64,000 nt of DNA, from contig JBPPNC010000090.1 in the NCBI GenBank assembly GCA_051306365.1, forward strand, positions 1 through 64,000. The letters are read 5' to 3'. A model generated the notes under the pieces. The model had not been told where the DNA came from. It searched no databases and saw nothing but the letters and a program-made list of their open reading frames with translations. The position numbers were made by a program, and so were the translations under genes. Source of the DNA: Svornostia sp051306365. GTDB lineage: Bacteria; Actinomycetota; Thermoleophilia; Solirubrobacterales; Solirubrobacteraceae. Within the stretch, counting starts at the first letter, position 1, and each line of letters opens with the position of its first letter. This document shows positions 16,754-25,299 of this stretch, one piece after another.

Positions 16754-16978
16754 TTACGCCGCTATCCGGTCCCAGTAGTAGGCGACGGCGACACCCGCGA
16801 GCGCGCCGAGCACGAGCAGGGTCGCGAGCACGTAGAGCGTGAGAAACGACGCCGCGACACGCTCCCAGACACGGCTGTACGACTGCCACGCAGGGACGAC
16901 GAGGAGGCCGATCCAGGCCCCGATCGCGACCGTGGCACACGTGCCGGCCACGAGGTAGATGATCGTCTGGTTGGTCAT
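16754..16978 (-). CDS. Small two-helix membrane protein
   Basis: A 74-residue protein, MTNQTIIYLVAGTCATVAIG at the start, with hydrophobic segments at about 6-28 (IYLVAGTCATVAIGAWIGLL) and 46-66 (FLTLYVLATLLVLGALAGVA). Its ATG overlaps the stop of the upstream DedA/PAP2 fusion (ATGA), so it is the last gene of that long operon and probably translationally coupled. No motif identifies its role. Confidence 0.72.
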   Translation of the reverse strand: MTNQTIIYLVAGTCATVAIGAWIGLLVVPAWQSYSRVWERVAASFLTLYVLATLLVLGALAGVAVAYYWDRIAA

Positions 16979-18549
16979 GCGGACGCGGAAGGTTGGCCGC
17001 GATTGTCGCGGACGTGGCCGACGACGAGCGCGATGGCGGCGCAGCCGGCGAAGATCAGCGAGGCCTGCGCCCACCCAGCGGCGACGTCGGAGAGATAGTG
17101 CACTCCGAGGTAGACGCGGGTGAGCCCGACGATAGCGGCGAACACGATCGCGGCGACGATCACGGCGACCCGCCCGGCGCGGAACGGCACGGCACGCGCC
17201 AGCGCCACCGCGACCGCGACCCACACGATCGCGTGCGCGGCGTGCGCGGACGGAAACGACCAGCCGGCGGCGTCGACGAGCCCGCCGGACGGGCGGGGGC
17301 GCTCCACCAGCTCCTTGGTGAGGTGCACGGCGATCTGGCTGAGGACCAGCGCGACGACCAGCACGACCGCGTCCGCGACCCGCCGCCGCATGAGCAGGAA
17401 CACGACGGCCACCAGCGTCGCCAGCGTCACCACCCCGAACCCGCCGAAGACCGTGACGACCTCCGCGGCGTCGACGCCCATCGGCGTGCGCAGGTCCAGC
17501 GTCAGGTCGATCGCCGCCTGATCGCCGAACGCCAGCGTCCGCTGCGTCACCACCACGACCAACTCGATGAAGATGAACGTCCCGACGGCGAGCACCGCCA
17601 TGACGGTCGTGAACTCCAGGCCGAGGCCACCGGGCGTGACGCGCTGAATGGCGAACCACACCGGGCCGCGCAGGCGTATGGCGGCGGGAAGCAGCACCCG
17701 TCGGCCGATCCACCGCAGCGCGGGCGCGAACGGGTGGAGCAGCGGCCGCTCGAGCTGGTCGTTCAGCCACGCGCGCGCCTGCGCCCGCCCCTCGTGGTCC
17801 CGCAGCTGCCGGACGAGCAGCATCGTGCCGACGGTGATGACGATGACCGTCCCGAGCGCGAACGCCCCGCGGCCGGCGTACGCGGCGACGCGGTCGAAGC
17901 TCTGCCAGAAGACATAACCGAGGGTGGTGAAGAACGCGGCCCAGAGCCCGGCGCCGAGGATGTCGTACGGGATGAAGCGCTTGTAGGACATGCGCGACGC
18001 CCCGAGGACGAACGGCGCGACCGCCCGCACGACGCCGACGAAGCGCCCGAGCAGGATCGTCGTCCCGCCGCGGCGCTCGAGGAACTTCTCGACCTGGAGC
18101 AGCCGCTCCTCCGTGATCTGGACGCGGGGACCGTGCTTGAGCAGGAACCCACGCCCGAGCCGCCGGCCGAGGAAGAACGACACCGTGTCGCCCGCGACCG
18201 CCGCCACCCACACGATCGCGATGAGCGGGCCCAGGCGGATCTCCCCCTGCCCGGCGATGACGCCGCCGACAATCATGGTCGTCTCGCCCGGGGCGATGAG
18301 GCCGACGAAGGCGCCCGTCTCCAGGAACGCGCCGAGCGCAACGAGGACGTACGTGTAGGGGCCGAGCGCCTGCCCGAGGTCGGCGATGACCCTCTTGACG
18401 TTCGGCAGTTCGACGAGCCCGGCGCCGTAGACCGCCATCGCGGTCACGACGAGCCCGAGGAACACGAGCTCCACGCGCCCGCGCTTCTTCCGCGTCGCGA
18501 CCGCGAACGCCGCGACGGCCGCGGAGGCGAAGAGCCACAGTGGCTTCAC
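16975..18549 (-). CDS. DedA (SNARE-associated) membrane domain fused to PAP2 phosphatase
   Basis: A 524-residue polytopic protein. The N-terminal half (about 45-235) is DedA-like: LGAFLETGAFVGLIAPGETT, the conserved Arg region GRFVGVVRAVAPFVLGASRM and GAGLWAAFFTTLGYVFW. DedA/VTT proteins move or flip lipids. The C-terminal half (about 330-510) is a type-2 phosphatidic acid phosphatase with all three signature blocks: KELVERPRP, SFPSAHAAHA and TRVYLGVHYLSD. A lipid-phosphate phosphatase acting on undecaprenyl pyrophosphate or phosphatidyl-type lipids is plausible but not shown. It overlaps ispE (GTGA-type, 4 bp) and the downstream small membrane gene. Confidence 0.88.
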   Translation of the reverse strand: MKPLWLFASAAVAAFAVATRKKRGRVELVFLGLVVTAMAVYGAGLVELPNVKRVIADLGQALGPYTYVLVALGAFLETGAFVGLIAPGETTMIVGGVIAGQGEIRLGPLIAIVWVAAVAGDTVSFFLGRRLGRGFLLKHGPRVQITEERLLQVEKFLERRGGTTILLGRFVGVVRAVAPFVLGASRMSYKRFIPYDILGAGLWAAFFTTLGYVFWQSFDRVAAYAGRGAFALGTVIVITVGTMLLVRQLRDHEGRAQARAWLNDQLERPLLHPFAPALRWIGRRVLLPAAIRLRGPVWFAIQRVTPGGLGLEFTTVMAVLAVGTFIFIELVVVVTQRTLAFGDQAAIDLTLDLRTPMGVDAAEVVTVFGGFGVVTLATLVAVVFLLMRRRVADAVVLVVALVLSQIAVHLTKELVERPRPSGGLVDAAGWSFPSAHAAHAIVWVAVAVALARAVPFRAGRVAVIVAAIVFAAIVGLTRVYLGVHYLSDVAAGWAQASLIFAGCAAIALVVGHVRDNRGQPSASA

Positions 18550-19460
18550 GCCGGCGGCACCTCTCCCCGGGATGGCCGGCGTCCGGCGGGGTCGCCGCCG
18601 AGGAGGCGCGCGCCGGAGATGCCCTCGGGCCAGTCCGCGAGCTCCTCGAGGACCGGCGTCCAGTCGACGTCAACCGGGAAGAGCCCGAACACCGTCGGGC
18701 CGGACCCGGACACCAGGGCGTGCTCGGCCCCGGCATCGCGCAGCGCGTCCAGCGCTCCGCCGATCTGCGGGCAGAGCGCGAGCGCCGCGTCCTGCAGGTC
18801 GTTGGCGACGAGGCCTGCGGCGATCACGCCTGCGCCCGCCTCCGCGGCGATCACCTGCGCGCGCAGGTCCGCCAGGTCCTCGGCGGAGCGCTGGGCGCCG
18901 CGCCGGTCGAACTCGGCGTACACCGCGGCGGCGCTGAGCTGCGCGTCGAGCGGCAGAAGGACGACCGCACGGGGCTCGACGACCGTGTGGCGCGTGAGGC
19001 GCTCGCCGGCGCCTTCGGCGACGACCCGCCCGCCGCGGACCTGGCTGGGGACGTCGGCCCCGAGCGGCTCGGCGATCCGCTCGAGCAGCGCCGTGTCGTC
19101 GACCCCCGCCTCGGCGGCGACGAGCCGCAGCGCGGCGGCGGCATCGGCGGAGCCCCCGGCCATCCCGCCGGCGATCGGGATCCGCTTGTCGATCGTCAGC
19201 CGGACCGGCGGGCCGTCCCATCCGGTCTCGGCGCGGAACGCCGCGAGCGCCTCCGAGGCGAGGTTCGGCCCGGGCACCGCCGGGCAGATGACCTCGTCCG
19301 CGGCGGCCCCCGGGGAGGCCGAGGTGAGGGCGAGGGTGTCGTGCAGGCTGACGCTGTCCATGACGGTGACGAGCTCGTGGCGCCCGTCCTCCCGTGGTTG
19401 GCCGACGTACAGGCAGAGGTTCACCTTGCCCGGCGCGGTGCACCACCAGTCGCGCGTCAC
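18546..19460 (-). CDS. ispE: 4-diphosphocytidyl-2-C-methyl-D-erythritol kinase
   Basis: GHMP-family kinase phosphorylating CDP-ME in the MEP isoprenoid pathway. The GTG at 19460 opens TRDWWCTAPGKVNLCLYVG, the substrate-binding N-terminus; PIAGGMAGGSADAAAALRL (about 91-109) is the ATP-binding GHMP motif, and HALVSGSGPTVFGLF (about 250-264) the third motif. About 304 residues, normal length. The start overlaps the rsmA stop (GTGA) and the stop overlaps the DedA/PAP2 start, so it is inside a tight operon. ORF sequence upstream of 19460 is a shadow of rsmA. Confidence 0.93.
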   Translation of the reverse strand: MTRDWWCTAPGKVNLCLYVGQPREDGRHELVTVMDSVSLHDTLALTSASPGAAADEVICPAVPGPNLASEALAAFRAETGWDGPPVRLTIDKRIPIAGGMAGGSADAAAALRLVAAEAGVDDTALLERIAEPLGADVPSQVRGGRVVAEGAGERLTRHTVVEPRAVVLLPLDAQLSAAAVYAEFDRRGAQRSAEDLADLRAQVIAAEAGAGVIAAGLVANDLQDAALALCPQIGGALDALRDAGAEHALVSGSGPTVFGLFPVDVDWTPVLEELADWPEGISGARLLGGDPAGRRPSRGEVPPA

Positions 19461-20287
19461 CGCAGTGCCTCCCACAACGCCGTGAACTGCTCCGGCGACA
19501 GCCGCTCGGCCCGGACGTCGGCAGGCAGCCCGAGCTGCTGAAGCGCCGCCCGTGCGCGGTCCTTCACCTCGCCGTCGAAGCGCCCGCTGAGCGCCAGCGA
19601 CTTCGCCAGCGCCTTGCGACGGTGCGCGAACGCTGCGGCGACGAGTGCGCGCAGCTCCGGGTCCGCAGGCGGCCCGGTCCGGCGCAGGCCCACGAGCACG
19701 GAGTCGACGTTCGGCACCGGAGCGAAGACCGTCCGCGCCACGCCGCGCAGCACCTTCACGTCGCACGAGAGCTGCGCGAGCACGGACGGCACGCCGTACG
19801 CGCTCGTCCCGGGCTTGGCCGCGAACCGCTCGCCGACCTCCTTCTGCACCATCGCCACCCACCGGTCGACGCCGGGCAGCTCCTCGACGGTGCGCAGCAT
19901 CGCGGTCGCCGCGATGCCGTAGGGCAGGTTCGCCACGACCGCCGTGGGCGCAGGGTCGAGCGCCGGGAAGTCGAGGTCCAGCGCGTCGGCGACGTGCAGC
20001 CTGACGTTGCCGAACGGCGCGAGCGCGTCGTGCAGCGGTTCCTCCAGGGTCCGGTCGATCTCGACGACGTGCAGGTGGCCCACACGCGGAGCCAGGTACT
20101 CGCTCAGCACGCCGAGCCCGCCGCCGATCTCCAGCACGACGTCGTCGTCGCGCAGGTCCGCCGCCCGCTCGATGACCCCGAGGATGTTGGAATCCACGAG
20201 GAAGTTCTGGCCCAGGTCGCGCTTGGGCCGGATGCCGAACTCGCGCATGCGGCGCAGGCTCGGCTGGGTGGGGAGCTGCTCGCTCAC
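19457..20287 (-). CDS. rsmA: 16S rRNA (adenine1518/1519-N6) dimethyltransferase
   Basis: KsgA/RsmA dimethylates two adjacent adenosines in the helix 45 loop of 16S rRNA. GIRPKRDLGQNFLVDSNILG is the classic N-terminus; VVLEIGGGLGVLSEYLA is the SAM-binding motif I and VVANLPYGIAATAML the NLPY motif IV. QLGLPADVRAERLSPEQFTA near the end matches the C-terminal domain. The GTG at 20287 overlaps the tatD stop (GTGA) and gives 276 residues. The order metG-tatD-rsmA-ispE is a widely conserved block. Confidence 0.94.
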   Translation of the reverse strand: MSEQLPTQPSLRRMREFGIRPKRDLGQNFLVDSNILGVIERAADLRDDDVVLEIGGGLGVLSEYLAPRVGHLHVVEIDRTLEEPLHDALAPFGNVRLHVADALDLDFPALDPAPTAVVANLPYGIAATAMLRTVEELPGVDRWVAMVQKEVGERFAAKPGTSAYGVPSVLAQLSCDVKVLRGVARTVFAPVPNVDSVLVGLRRTGPPADPELRALVAAAFAHRRKALAKSLALSGRFDGEVKDRARAALQQLGLPADVRAERLSPEQFTALWEALR

Positions 20288-21033
20288 CACCCGAAGACGG
20301 TCACGGCGTTGCGCTCGACGGCGGCCTCGAGCTCGGCGTACGTCTCGCCGCGCCGTTCGGCCAGGAACCGCGCCGTGTGGACGACGTACGCGGGCTGGTT
20401 GCGCTCCTTGCGCACCGCCTGGGCGGTGAGGTACGGAGCGTCGGTCTCCACGAGCAGCCGGTCGGCGGGCACGCGGGCCGCAGCCGCCGCGAGTTCGGCG
20501 TTCGCCTTGTACGTCACATTCCCGGCGAAGCTGATCCACCAGCCGTGCTCCAGGCACTCGTCGAGCCGGTCGGGCATGGAGAAGCAGTGCATGATCACCG
20601 TGACCCCGTCCGCGCGCTCGCGCAGCGTGGCGATCGTGTCGTCGTCCGCCGCGCGGGTGTGGATGACGAGCGGCTTGCCCACCTCGCGGGCGAGTGCGAT
20701 CTGCGCGTGGAACGCGCGCTGCTGGTCGGCGCGCGGCGTCGTGTCGCGGAAGAAGTCCAACCCCGTCTCGCCGATCGCGCGGCACTTCGGGTGCGCCGCG
20801 AGCGTGCGCAGCTGCTCGAGCGCGGCCTCGTCGAACCCCGAAGCCATGTTGGGATGCCCGCCCAGCGCGGCGTAGACCTCGTCGAACGCGTCGGCGGCGG
20901 CAAGCGCCAGCGGCCACGTCTCCTCGTCCATGCCCACCGTGAGGATGCGGCGCACGCCGGCCTCACGAGCGGCGGCGACCAGCTCCGCGTCGTCGGGCGC
21001 GCAGCTCGACAGGTGCGTGTGGGAATCGATCAT
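20284..21033 (-). CDS. tatD: TatD-family metal-dependent hydrolase
   Basis: A 249-residue TIM-barrel deoxyribonuclease-type hydrolase. MIDSHTHLSS carries the HxH metal site; AIGETGLDFF the bridging Glu; PLVIHTRAADDDT and VTVIMHCFSM the further His ligands; and LLVETDAPYL the final Asp. These are the expected TatD metal ligands in order. Members act as 3'-5' DNases or repair exonucleases. It overlaps metG (ATGA) upstream and rsmA downstream. Confidence 0.93.
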   Translation of the reverse strand: MIDSHTHLSSCAPDDAELVAAAREAGVRRILTVGMDEETWPLALAAADAFDEVYAALGGHPNMASGFDEAALEQLRTLAAHPKCRAIGETGLDFFRDTTPRADQQRAFHAQIALAREVGKPLVIHTRAADDDTIATLRERADGVTVIMHCFSMPDRLDECLEHGWWISFAGNVTYKANAELAAAAARVPADRLLVETDAPYLTAQAVRKERNQPAYVVHTARFLAERRGETYAELEAAVERNAVTVFGW

Positions 21034-22544
21034 TCAGGCTTGGGGAACAGCGGCGCGATCTTCGTGACGTGGGTGACCGCGCCCGCCCGCAGCGTGGCGC
21101 CCTCGAGCGAGAGGTCGTCGACGCCGAGTGCGGCGAACAGCGTGTCCACCGTCGCGGGCAGCCACGGGTGCAGCAACAGCCCGATGACCCGTAGGCCGTC
21201 GGTGAGCGTGGCGAGCACGACGTCGAGCTGCCCGGCCTGCGCTTCGTCCTTCGCCAGCGCCCACGGCGCCTGCTCCTCGACGTAGCGGTTCAGCCGCCGA
21301 ACAGCCTGCCAGGCAATGTCCAGGGCGACGGTCAGCTCGCTGGCGTCGATCTGCTCGCAGACCTGTCCGACGAGCGGATCGATCTCCGCGGCGATCGCCG
21401 GATCGGGCGCCACCTGCGGCACGGCACCCTCGCGGTAGCGCTCGACCATCGCGGTCGTGCGGCTCGCGAGGTTCCCCAGCTCGTTGGCCAGTTCGCTCTC
21501 GTAGCGCGCCGCAAACCCGGCCGTCGACACCGCGCCGTCCTGCCCGAAGCGCACCTCGCGCAGGCAGTAGTAGCGCAGCGCGTCGGCGCCGAACTCCTCG
21601 ATGATCTGGAACGGGTCGAGCACGTTGCCGAGCGACTTGCTCATCTTGTGCTCGCTGCCGTCGGCGTCGCGCATGAGCAGGAAGCCGTGGACGACGACGT
21701 GCTCGGGCAGCGGCAGGCCGGCGGCCATGAGCAGCGCGGGCCAGTAGATCGTGTGGAACTTCAGGATGTCCTTGCCGATGAGCTGGACCTGCGGCGGCCA
21801 GAACTCCTCGGTGAGGTCCTGGCCGGGCCGCGCGTACGACAGCGCGGTGACGTAGTTCAGGAGGGCGTCGAACCAGACGTAGAAGACGTGCTCGGGGTCC
21901 CAGGGAACCTCGACGCCCCAGGACAGCTCGCTGCGCGAGAGCGAGACGTCCTGCAGCCCCTGCGCCAGGAAGGCGCGCGCCTCGTTGAAGCGGTGCTTCG
22001 GCCGGACGAAATCAGGGTGACCGTCGAACAGCTCCTCGAGCTGCTGCTGGAAGTCTGAGAGCTTGAAGAACCAGTTCTGCTCGGACTTGCGCTCGAGCGG
22101 GATCTTGTGGATCGGGCACGTGTTGCCCTCGGCGATCTCCGACTCGGTCTTGAAGTCCGCGCACCGCGGGCAGTACCAGCCCTCATACGTGCCGAGGTGG
22201 ACGTGGCCGCGTTCCTTGACGGCCGTGAGGATCTCCTGCACGCACAGCTTGTGCTCGGAGTCCGAGGTCCGTACGAAGAAGTCGTTGGACACGTTGAGCT
22301 TCGGCATGAGCTCGCGGAACCGAGGTGCGTTCTCGTCGACGAGCGCCTGTGGCGTCATCCCCCGCGCCTCGGCGGCGAGCGCAACGGGCTCGCCGTGCTC
22401 GTCGGTGCCGGTGAGGAAGAACACGTCCTCCCCGCGCTGGCGCATGTGACGGGCCAGCACGTCCGCCGCGATGGCGGTGTACGCGTGGCCGAGGTGCGGC
22501 GCCGCGTTGACGTAGTAGATCGGGGTGGTGACGTAGAAGCTCAT
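21030..22544 (-). CDS. metG: Methionine-tRNA ligase
   Basis: Class I aminoacyl-tRNA synthetase charging tRNA-Met. The ATG at 22544 opens SFYVTTPIYYVNAAPHLGHA with the HIGH-type motif HLGH; WYCPRCADFKTESEIAEG and NTCPIHK form the zinc knuckle; EHKMSKSLGNVLDP is the KMSKS loop, and the anticodon-binding helical domain follows. With 504 residues and no C-terminal EMAP/Trbp domain it is the short form. Upstream sequence to 22616 is a non-coding extension. The ATGA overlap with tatD shows coupling. Confidence 0.94.
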   Translation of the reverse strand: MSFYVTTPIYYVNAAPHLGHAYTAIAADVLARHMRQRGEDVFFLTGTDEHGEPVALAAEARGMTPQALVDENAPRFRELMPKLNVSNDFFVRTSDSEHKLCVQEILTAVKERGHVHLGTYEGWYCPRCADFKTESEIAEGNTCPIHKIPLERKSEQNWFFKLSDFQQQLEELFDGHPDFVRPKHRFNEARAFLAQGLQDVSLSRSELSWGVEVPWDPEHVFYVWFDALLNYVTALSYARPGQDLTEEFWPPQVQLIGKDILKFHTIYWPALLMAAGLPLPEHVVVHGFLLMRDADGSEHKMSKSLGNVLDPFQIIEEFGADALRYYCLREVRFGQDGAVSTAGFAARYESELANELGNLASRTTAMVERYREGAVPQVAPDPAIAAEIDPLVGQVCEQIDASELTVALDIAWQAVRRLNRYVEEQAPWALAKDEAQAGQLDVVLATLTDGLRVIGLLLHPWLPATVDTLFAALGVDDLSLEGATLRAGAVTHVTKIAPLFPKPE

Positions 22545-22560
22545 GCGCGCGCGTCGCAGG

Positions 22561-23265
22561 CTACCGGCGCGCGTCCGCGACCCCGTGAACAGCCCGGTCT
22601 GCGGCCTCCCGGCCACGGCGGCGGCGGCCGGCCGCCGCGGCGGGAACGGCCCCGAGCACCAGCACGACGAGGCCGGCCGCCGCAGCCCATGGAACGGCCG
22701 CGCGATCGCCTGCCGGGGCGACGACCGGGCGGGGAGGCACCGGCACGACGCGAGGTTCGAGCCCGGGCCGCGGCGCGCGCCCTGCCGGCGGCGCGACCGG
22801 AGGCGCGGGGCCGGGTCCGGAACCGAGCAGCGTGAGCGGATCGACGTACCGCCCGTCGGTGACCCTGCGGGCCCCGAGATGCAGGTGCGGCGCGCCCCGC
22901 GGACGACCGGAGCGCCCGACCGAGCCGATTCTCGCGCCGGGCGGGACCCAGCCGCCGCGGTGCACGTCGATCGTCGCGAGGTGCAGGTAGCTGGCGACCA
23001 GCCCGCCGCACGTCACGGAAACCGTGCGCCCCGCGTCGCCCACCGTTCCGGCGAACCGCACGCGCCCGCCGCAGGCCGCGCGCACCGGGGTGCCGACGGG
23101 CGCCGCGAGATCGACGCCGCGGTGCTGGCCGGCGGCGAACCGGTCAGGGCCGACGGCGAACCGGCGCGTGGGCTCGCCGTCGACCGGTCGGCGCCAGGAT
23201 GCCGCCATCGCGGGATCGGCGACGAGGAGGAAGGCCAGGAGCGTGACGCACAGCAGACGTGACAT
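22561..23265 (-). CDS. M23-family peptidase (LytM-like), membrane-anchored at the C-terminus
   Basis: A predicted cell-wall endopeptidase. The ATG at 23265 gives a signal peptide (MSRLLCVTLLAFLLVADPAM, then AAS) and a compact M23 domain (about 25-150): GQHRGVDLAAPVGTPVRAA has the first zinc His/Asp, YLHLATI a further conserved His, and GAPHLHLGAR the HxH motif. A Pro/Arg-rich linker and one hydrophobic segment (about 195-218) with a basic end follow, suggesting anchoring in the membrane. The degradative site looks intact. It lies 16 bp upstream of metG and 203 bp downstream of rsmI. Confidence 0.88.
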   Translation of the reverse strand: MSRLLCVTLLAFLLVADPAMAASWRRPVDGEPTRRFAVGPDRFAAGQHRGVDLAAPVGTPVRAACGGRVRFAGTVGDAGRTVSVTCGGLVASYLHLATIDVHRGGWVPPGARIGSVGRSGRPRGAPHLHLGARRVTDGRYVDPLTLLGSGPGPAPPVAPPAGRAPRPGLEPRVVPVPPRPVVAPAGDRAAVPWAAAAGLVVLVLGAVPAAAAGRRRRGREAADRAVHGVADARR

Positions 23266-23451
23266 CGGCCGACCGTACGCCCGCACCGCGCCAGCATCTG
23301 CCCGGCGCGTGTGAATCGGCACGCCGCCTGCACAAAGCCGTCACGGTGCGCGACGCAATACCCCTGACAATGTGACCTCGTAGACGATGCCGGGGAACTC
23401 GCCGGCCGGTGCCGCGCACGTCGCACGGCACAGGCGACCAGCGCACAAACC

Positions 23452-23468
23452 AGAACAGGTTGTGTTCT
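23452..23468 (-). terminator. Weak hairpin after rsmI
   Basis: AGAACA-N5-TGTTCT forms a 6-bp stem directly after the rsmI stop; the RNA then runs GGTTTG, a poor U-tract. The rest of the 23266-23451 gap shows no gene or recognised regulatory element. Confidence 0.3.
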
Positions 23469-24278
23469 TTACCTCTCGGTGAGCGCCCGGTACAACGCGT
23501 TCGCGCTCACGCCGGTGAGCCCCGCGACGACGCCCGCCGCCGGCCGCGCCTTCGCGCCCGCCTCAACGAGCGCCCGCAGCGCGTCCGTCGCGCCACCGAG
23601 GTCGCCCTCGACCTCGGGCGCGCCGCCCAGCACCAGGACGACCTCGCCCTTCGGCGCGGCCTCGGCATACCGGGCGGCGAGCTCGGCGGCCGTGCCGCGG
23701 GCGACCTCCTCGTGGACCTTCGTCAACTCCCGGCACACCGCCACCGGCCGGTCGGGATCGACCTCGGCCAGCGTCTTCAGCGACGCCGCCACGCGGCCCG
23801 GGGACTCGAAGGCCACCGTCGTCTCGGGCGCGGCGACGAGCGCGCGCAGCTCGCCCGCCTTGCGCGGCAGGAACCCGACGAACCGCCAGCGGTCAGCGGG
23901 CAGCGCGCTGGCCACGAGGGCGCTCAGGACCGCGCTCGGCCCGGGCAGTACCTCGACGGCGAGTCCGGCCGCGACGCAGGCCTGCACGAGCACGTAGCCG
24001 GGGTCGGACACGAGCGGCATGCCGGCGTCGGACACCAGCGCGACCGTCGCGCCCTCCCCCATCCGCTCGACGAGCTCCAGCGCCCGGGCCCGCTCGTTGT
24101 GCTCGTGGTAGCTCACGAGCTTCGCGTCGACGCCGTAGCGGTCGAGCAGCACGCGGGTGCGGCGCGTATCCTCGCAGGCGACGACGTCGGCCTCGCGCAG
24201 CGCGCTCAGCACCCGCAGCGTCACGTCCTCGAGGTTGCCGATCGGCGTGGGGCAGACAACCAACCTCCCGGCGCTCAT
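23469..24278 (-). CDS. rsmI: 16S rRNA (cytidine1402-2'-O)-methyltransferase
   Basis: RsmI methylates C1402 in the decoding centre with SAM. The 269 residues show the tetrapyrrole-methylase fold: RLVVCPTPIGNLEDVTLRVL, VVACEDTRRTRVLLDRYG, ALVSDAGMPLVSDPGYVLV (SAM loop), VEVLPGPSAVLSALVASALP, FVGFLPRK and VAFESPGRV, all in family order. GEVVLVLGG and a C-terminal helical domain (VVAGLTGVSANALYRALTER) close it. The ATG overlaps the stop of the glucokinase gene (ATGA). Confidence 0.94.
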   Translation of the reverse strand: MSAGRLVVCPTPIGNLEDVTLRVLSALREADVVACEDTRRTRVLLDRYGVDAKLVSYHEHNERARALELVERMGEGATVALVSDAGMPLVSDPGYVLVQACVAAGLAVEVLPGPSAVLSALVASALPADRWRFVGFLPRKAGELRALVAAPETTVAFESPGRVAASLKTLAEVDPDRPVAVCRELTKVHEEVARGTAAELAARYAEAAPKGEVVLVLGGAPEVEGDLGGATDALRALVEAGAKARPAAGVVAGLTGVSANALYRALTER

Positions 24279-25231
24279 GCGTCAGCACCAGCCGCCAGCA
24301 GCGCCGCGCCCAGCATTCCCGACTCCGCCCCGAACTCCGACGGCTCGATCCGGACTGCGTCACGCATCGGCGGCAGCGCGCGCGCTGCGACGACCTCGCG
24401 CGCCGGGCCGAGCAGCAGCTCGCCCGCGCCGATCACCCCGCCGCCGACCACGACGACCTCGGGGTTGAAGATGTTCACCACGTTCGCGATCCCCACGCCG
24501 AGCCAGCGCCCGATCCGCCGGACGGCCTCGGCCGCCGCCTCGTCGCCGTCGTGGGCCAGCTCGGTCACCAGCGCCCCGGTGATCTCCCGGCCCGCAGCGA
24601 GCGCGCGGCCCAGCGCGCTGTCGGCGTGGGCACGGGCCAGCTCCCGTCCCTCGCGGGCCAAAGCAGGCCCGGACACGACCGCCTCAAGGCAGCCACGGTT
24701 GGGGCACGCCCCGCCGCACTCCGGGCCGTCGGCGTCGATGACCATGTGACCGAGCTCCGGGCCCGCGCCGATCGAGCCGCGTGCGAGGCGCCCCTCGACG
24801 ACCATCCCGCTGCCGATCCCGGTGCCGACGGTGAGCAGCACCGCGTCGCGCACCCCGCGGGCCGCGCCGAACTTCCACTCCGCGAGCATCGCCGAGTTCG
24901 CGTCGTTGTCGATGGCCACCGGGAGGCCCACGCGCTCGGCGACCAGATCACCGAACGGCACCCCCGCGATGGGCAGGTGCACGCTCATCATCGCCATGCC
25001 GCGCCGGCGGTCGATGAGGCACGGGATGCCGAGCCCGACGCCGCCGACCTCGGACGGCGCGGCGGCGCGCACCTCCTCGACGGCCGAGACGACCGTGTCG
25101 AGGACCTCCTGCAGGCTCAGCGCCGGCGCCGCGCGATGGGCGCGCGCATGCACCTGCAGGTCGGCGTCGACCACTCCCGCCAGCAGCTTCGTGCCGCCGA
25201 GGTCCACACCGATCATGCAGCGGGCCGCCAT
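24275..25231 (-). CDS. ROK-family glucokinase
   Basis: Phosphorylates a hexose, probably glucose, with ATP. CMIGVDLGGTKLLAGVVD is the ATP phosphate-1 motif; VAIDNDANSAMLAEW holds the catalytic Asp; LLTVGTGIGSGMVVEGRL the sugar-binding region; ELGHMVIDADGPECGGACPN then RGCLEAVVSG is the ROK zinc motif (His plus CxxxC and C). VVVVGGGVIGAG completes the ATP site. The 318 residues fit actinomycete GlkA. A TAACGT box lies 9 nt before the ATG. It heads the operon that runs down to 16754 and is divergent from the LCP gene. Confidence 0.9.
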   Translation of the reverse strand: MAARCMIGVDLGGTKLLAGVVDADLQVHARAHRAAPALSLQEVLDTVVSAVEEVRAAAPSEVGGVGLGIPCLIDRRRGMAMMSVHLPIAGVPFGDLVAERVGLPVAIDNDANSAMLAEWKFGAARGVRDAVLLTVGTGIGSGMVVEGRLARGSIGAGPELGHMVIDADGPECGGACPNRGCLEAVVSGPALAREGRELARAHADSALGRALAAGREITGALVTELAHDGDEAAAEAVRRIGRWLGVGIANVVNIFNPEVVVVGGGVIGAGELLLGPAREVVAARALPPMRDAVRIEPSEFGAESGMLGAALLAAGADA

Positions 25232-25286
25232 GAGGCGAGCACGTTAGTTCTTACCGCGGCGTGCAGGAGCCGGGACACCGGGCCCG

Positions 25287-25292
25287 TACTCT
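25287..25292 (+). promoter_or_regulatory. Leaderless-type -10 box for the LCP gene
   Basis: TACTCT ends 7 nt before the ATG at 25300, so the predicted transcript starts on the start codon. This decides the start in favour of 25300 over the in-frame GTG at 25261. Confidence 0.5.
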
Positions 25293-25299
25293 GCTTCGG

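Noticed and set aside
23266..23468. A riboswitch (ydaO type) before the M23 peptidase, as in other actinomycetes
   Set aside because: Neither strand shows the conserved GGUGAAU and CCGA core in this gap; only a weak hairpin next to rsmI is visible.
4668..25231. Several long Arg/Ala/Gly-rich open frames opposite the real genes
   Set aside because: They are shadow frames caused by high GC in third codon positions; composition is Arg-rich and no domain motif is seen.
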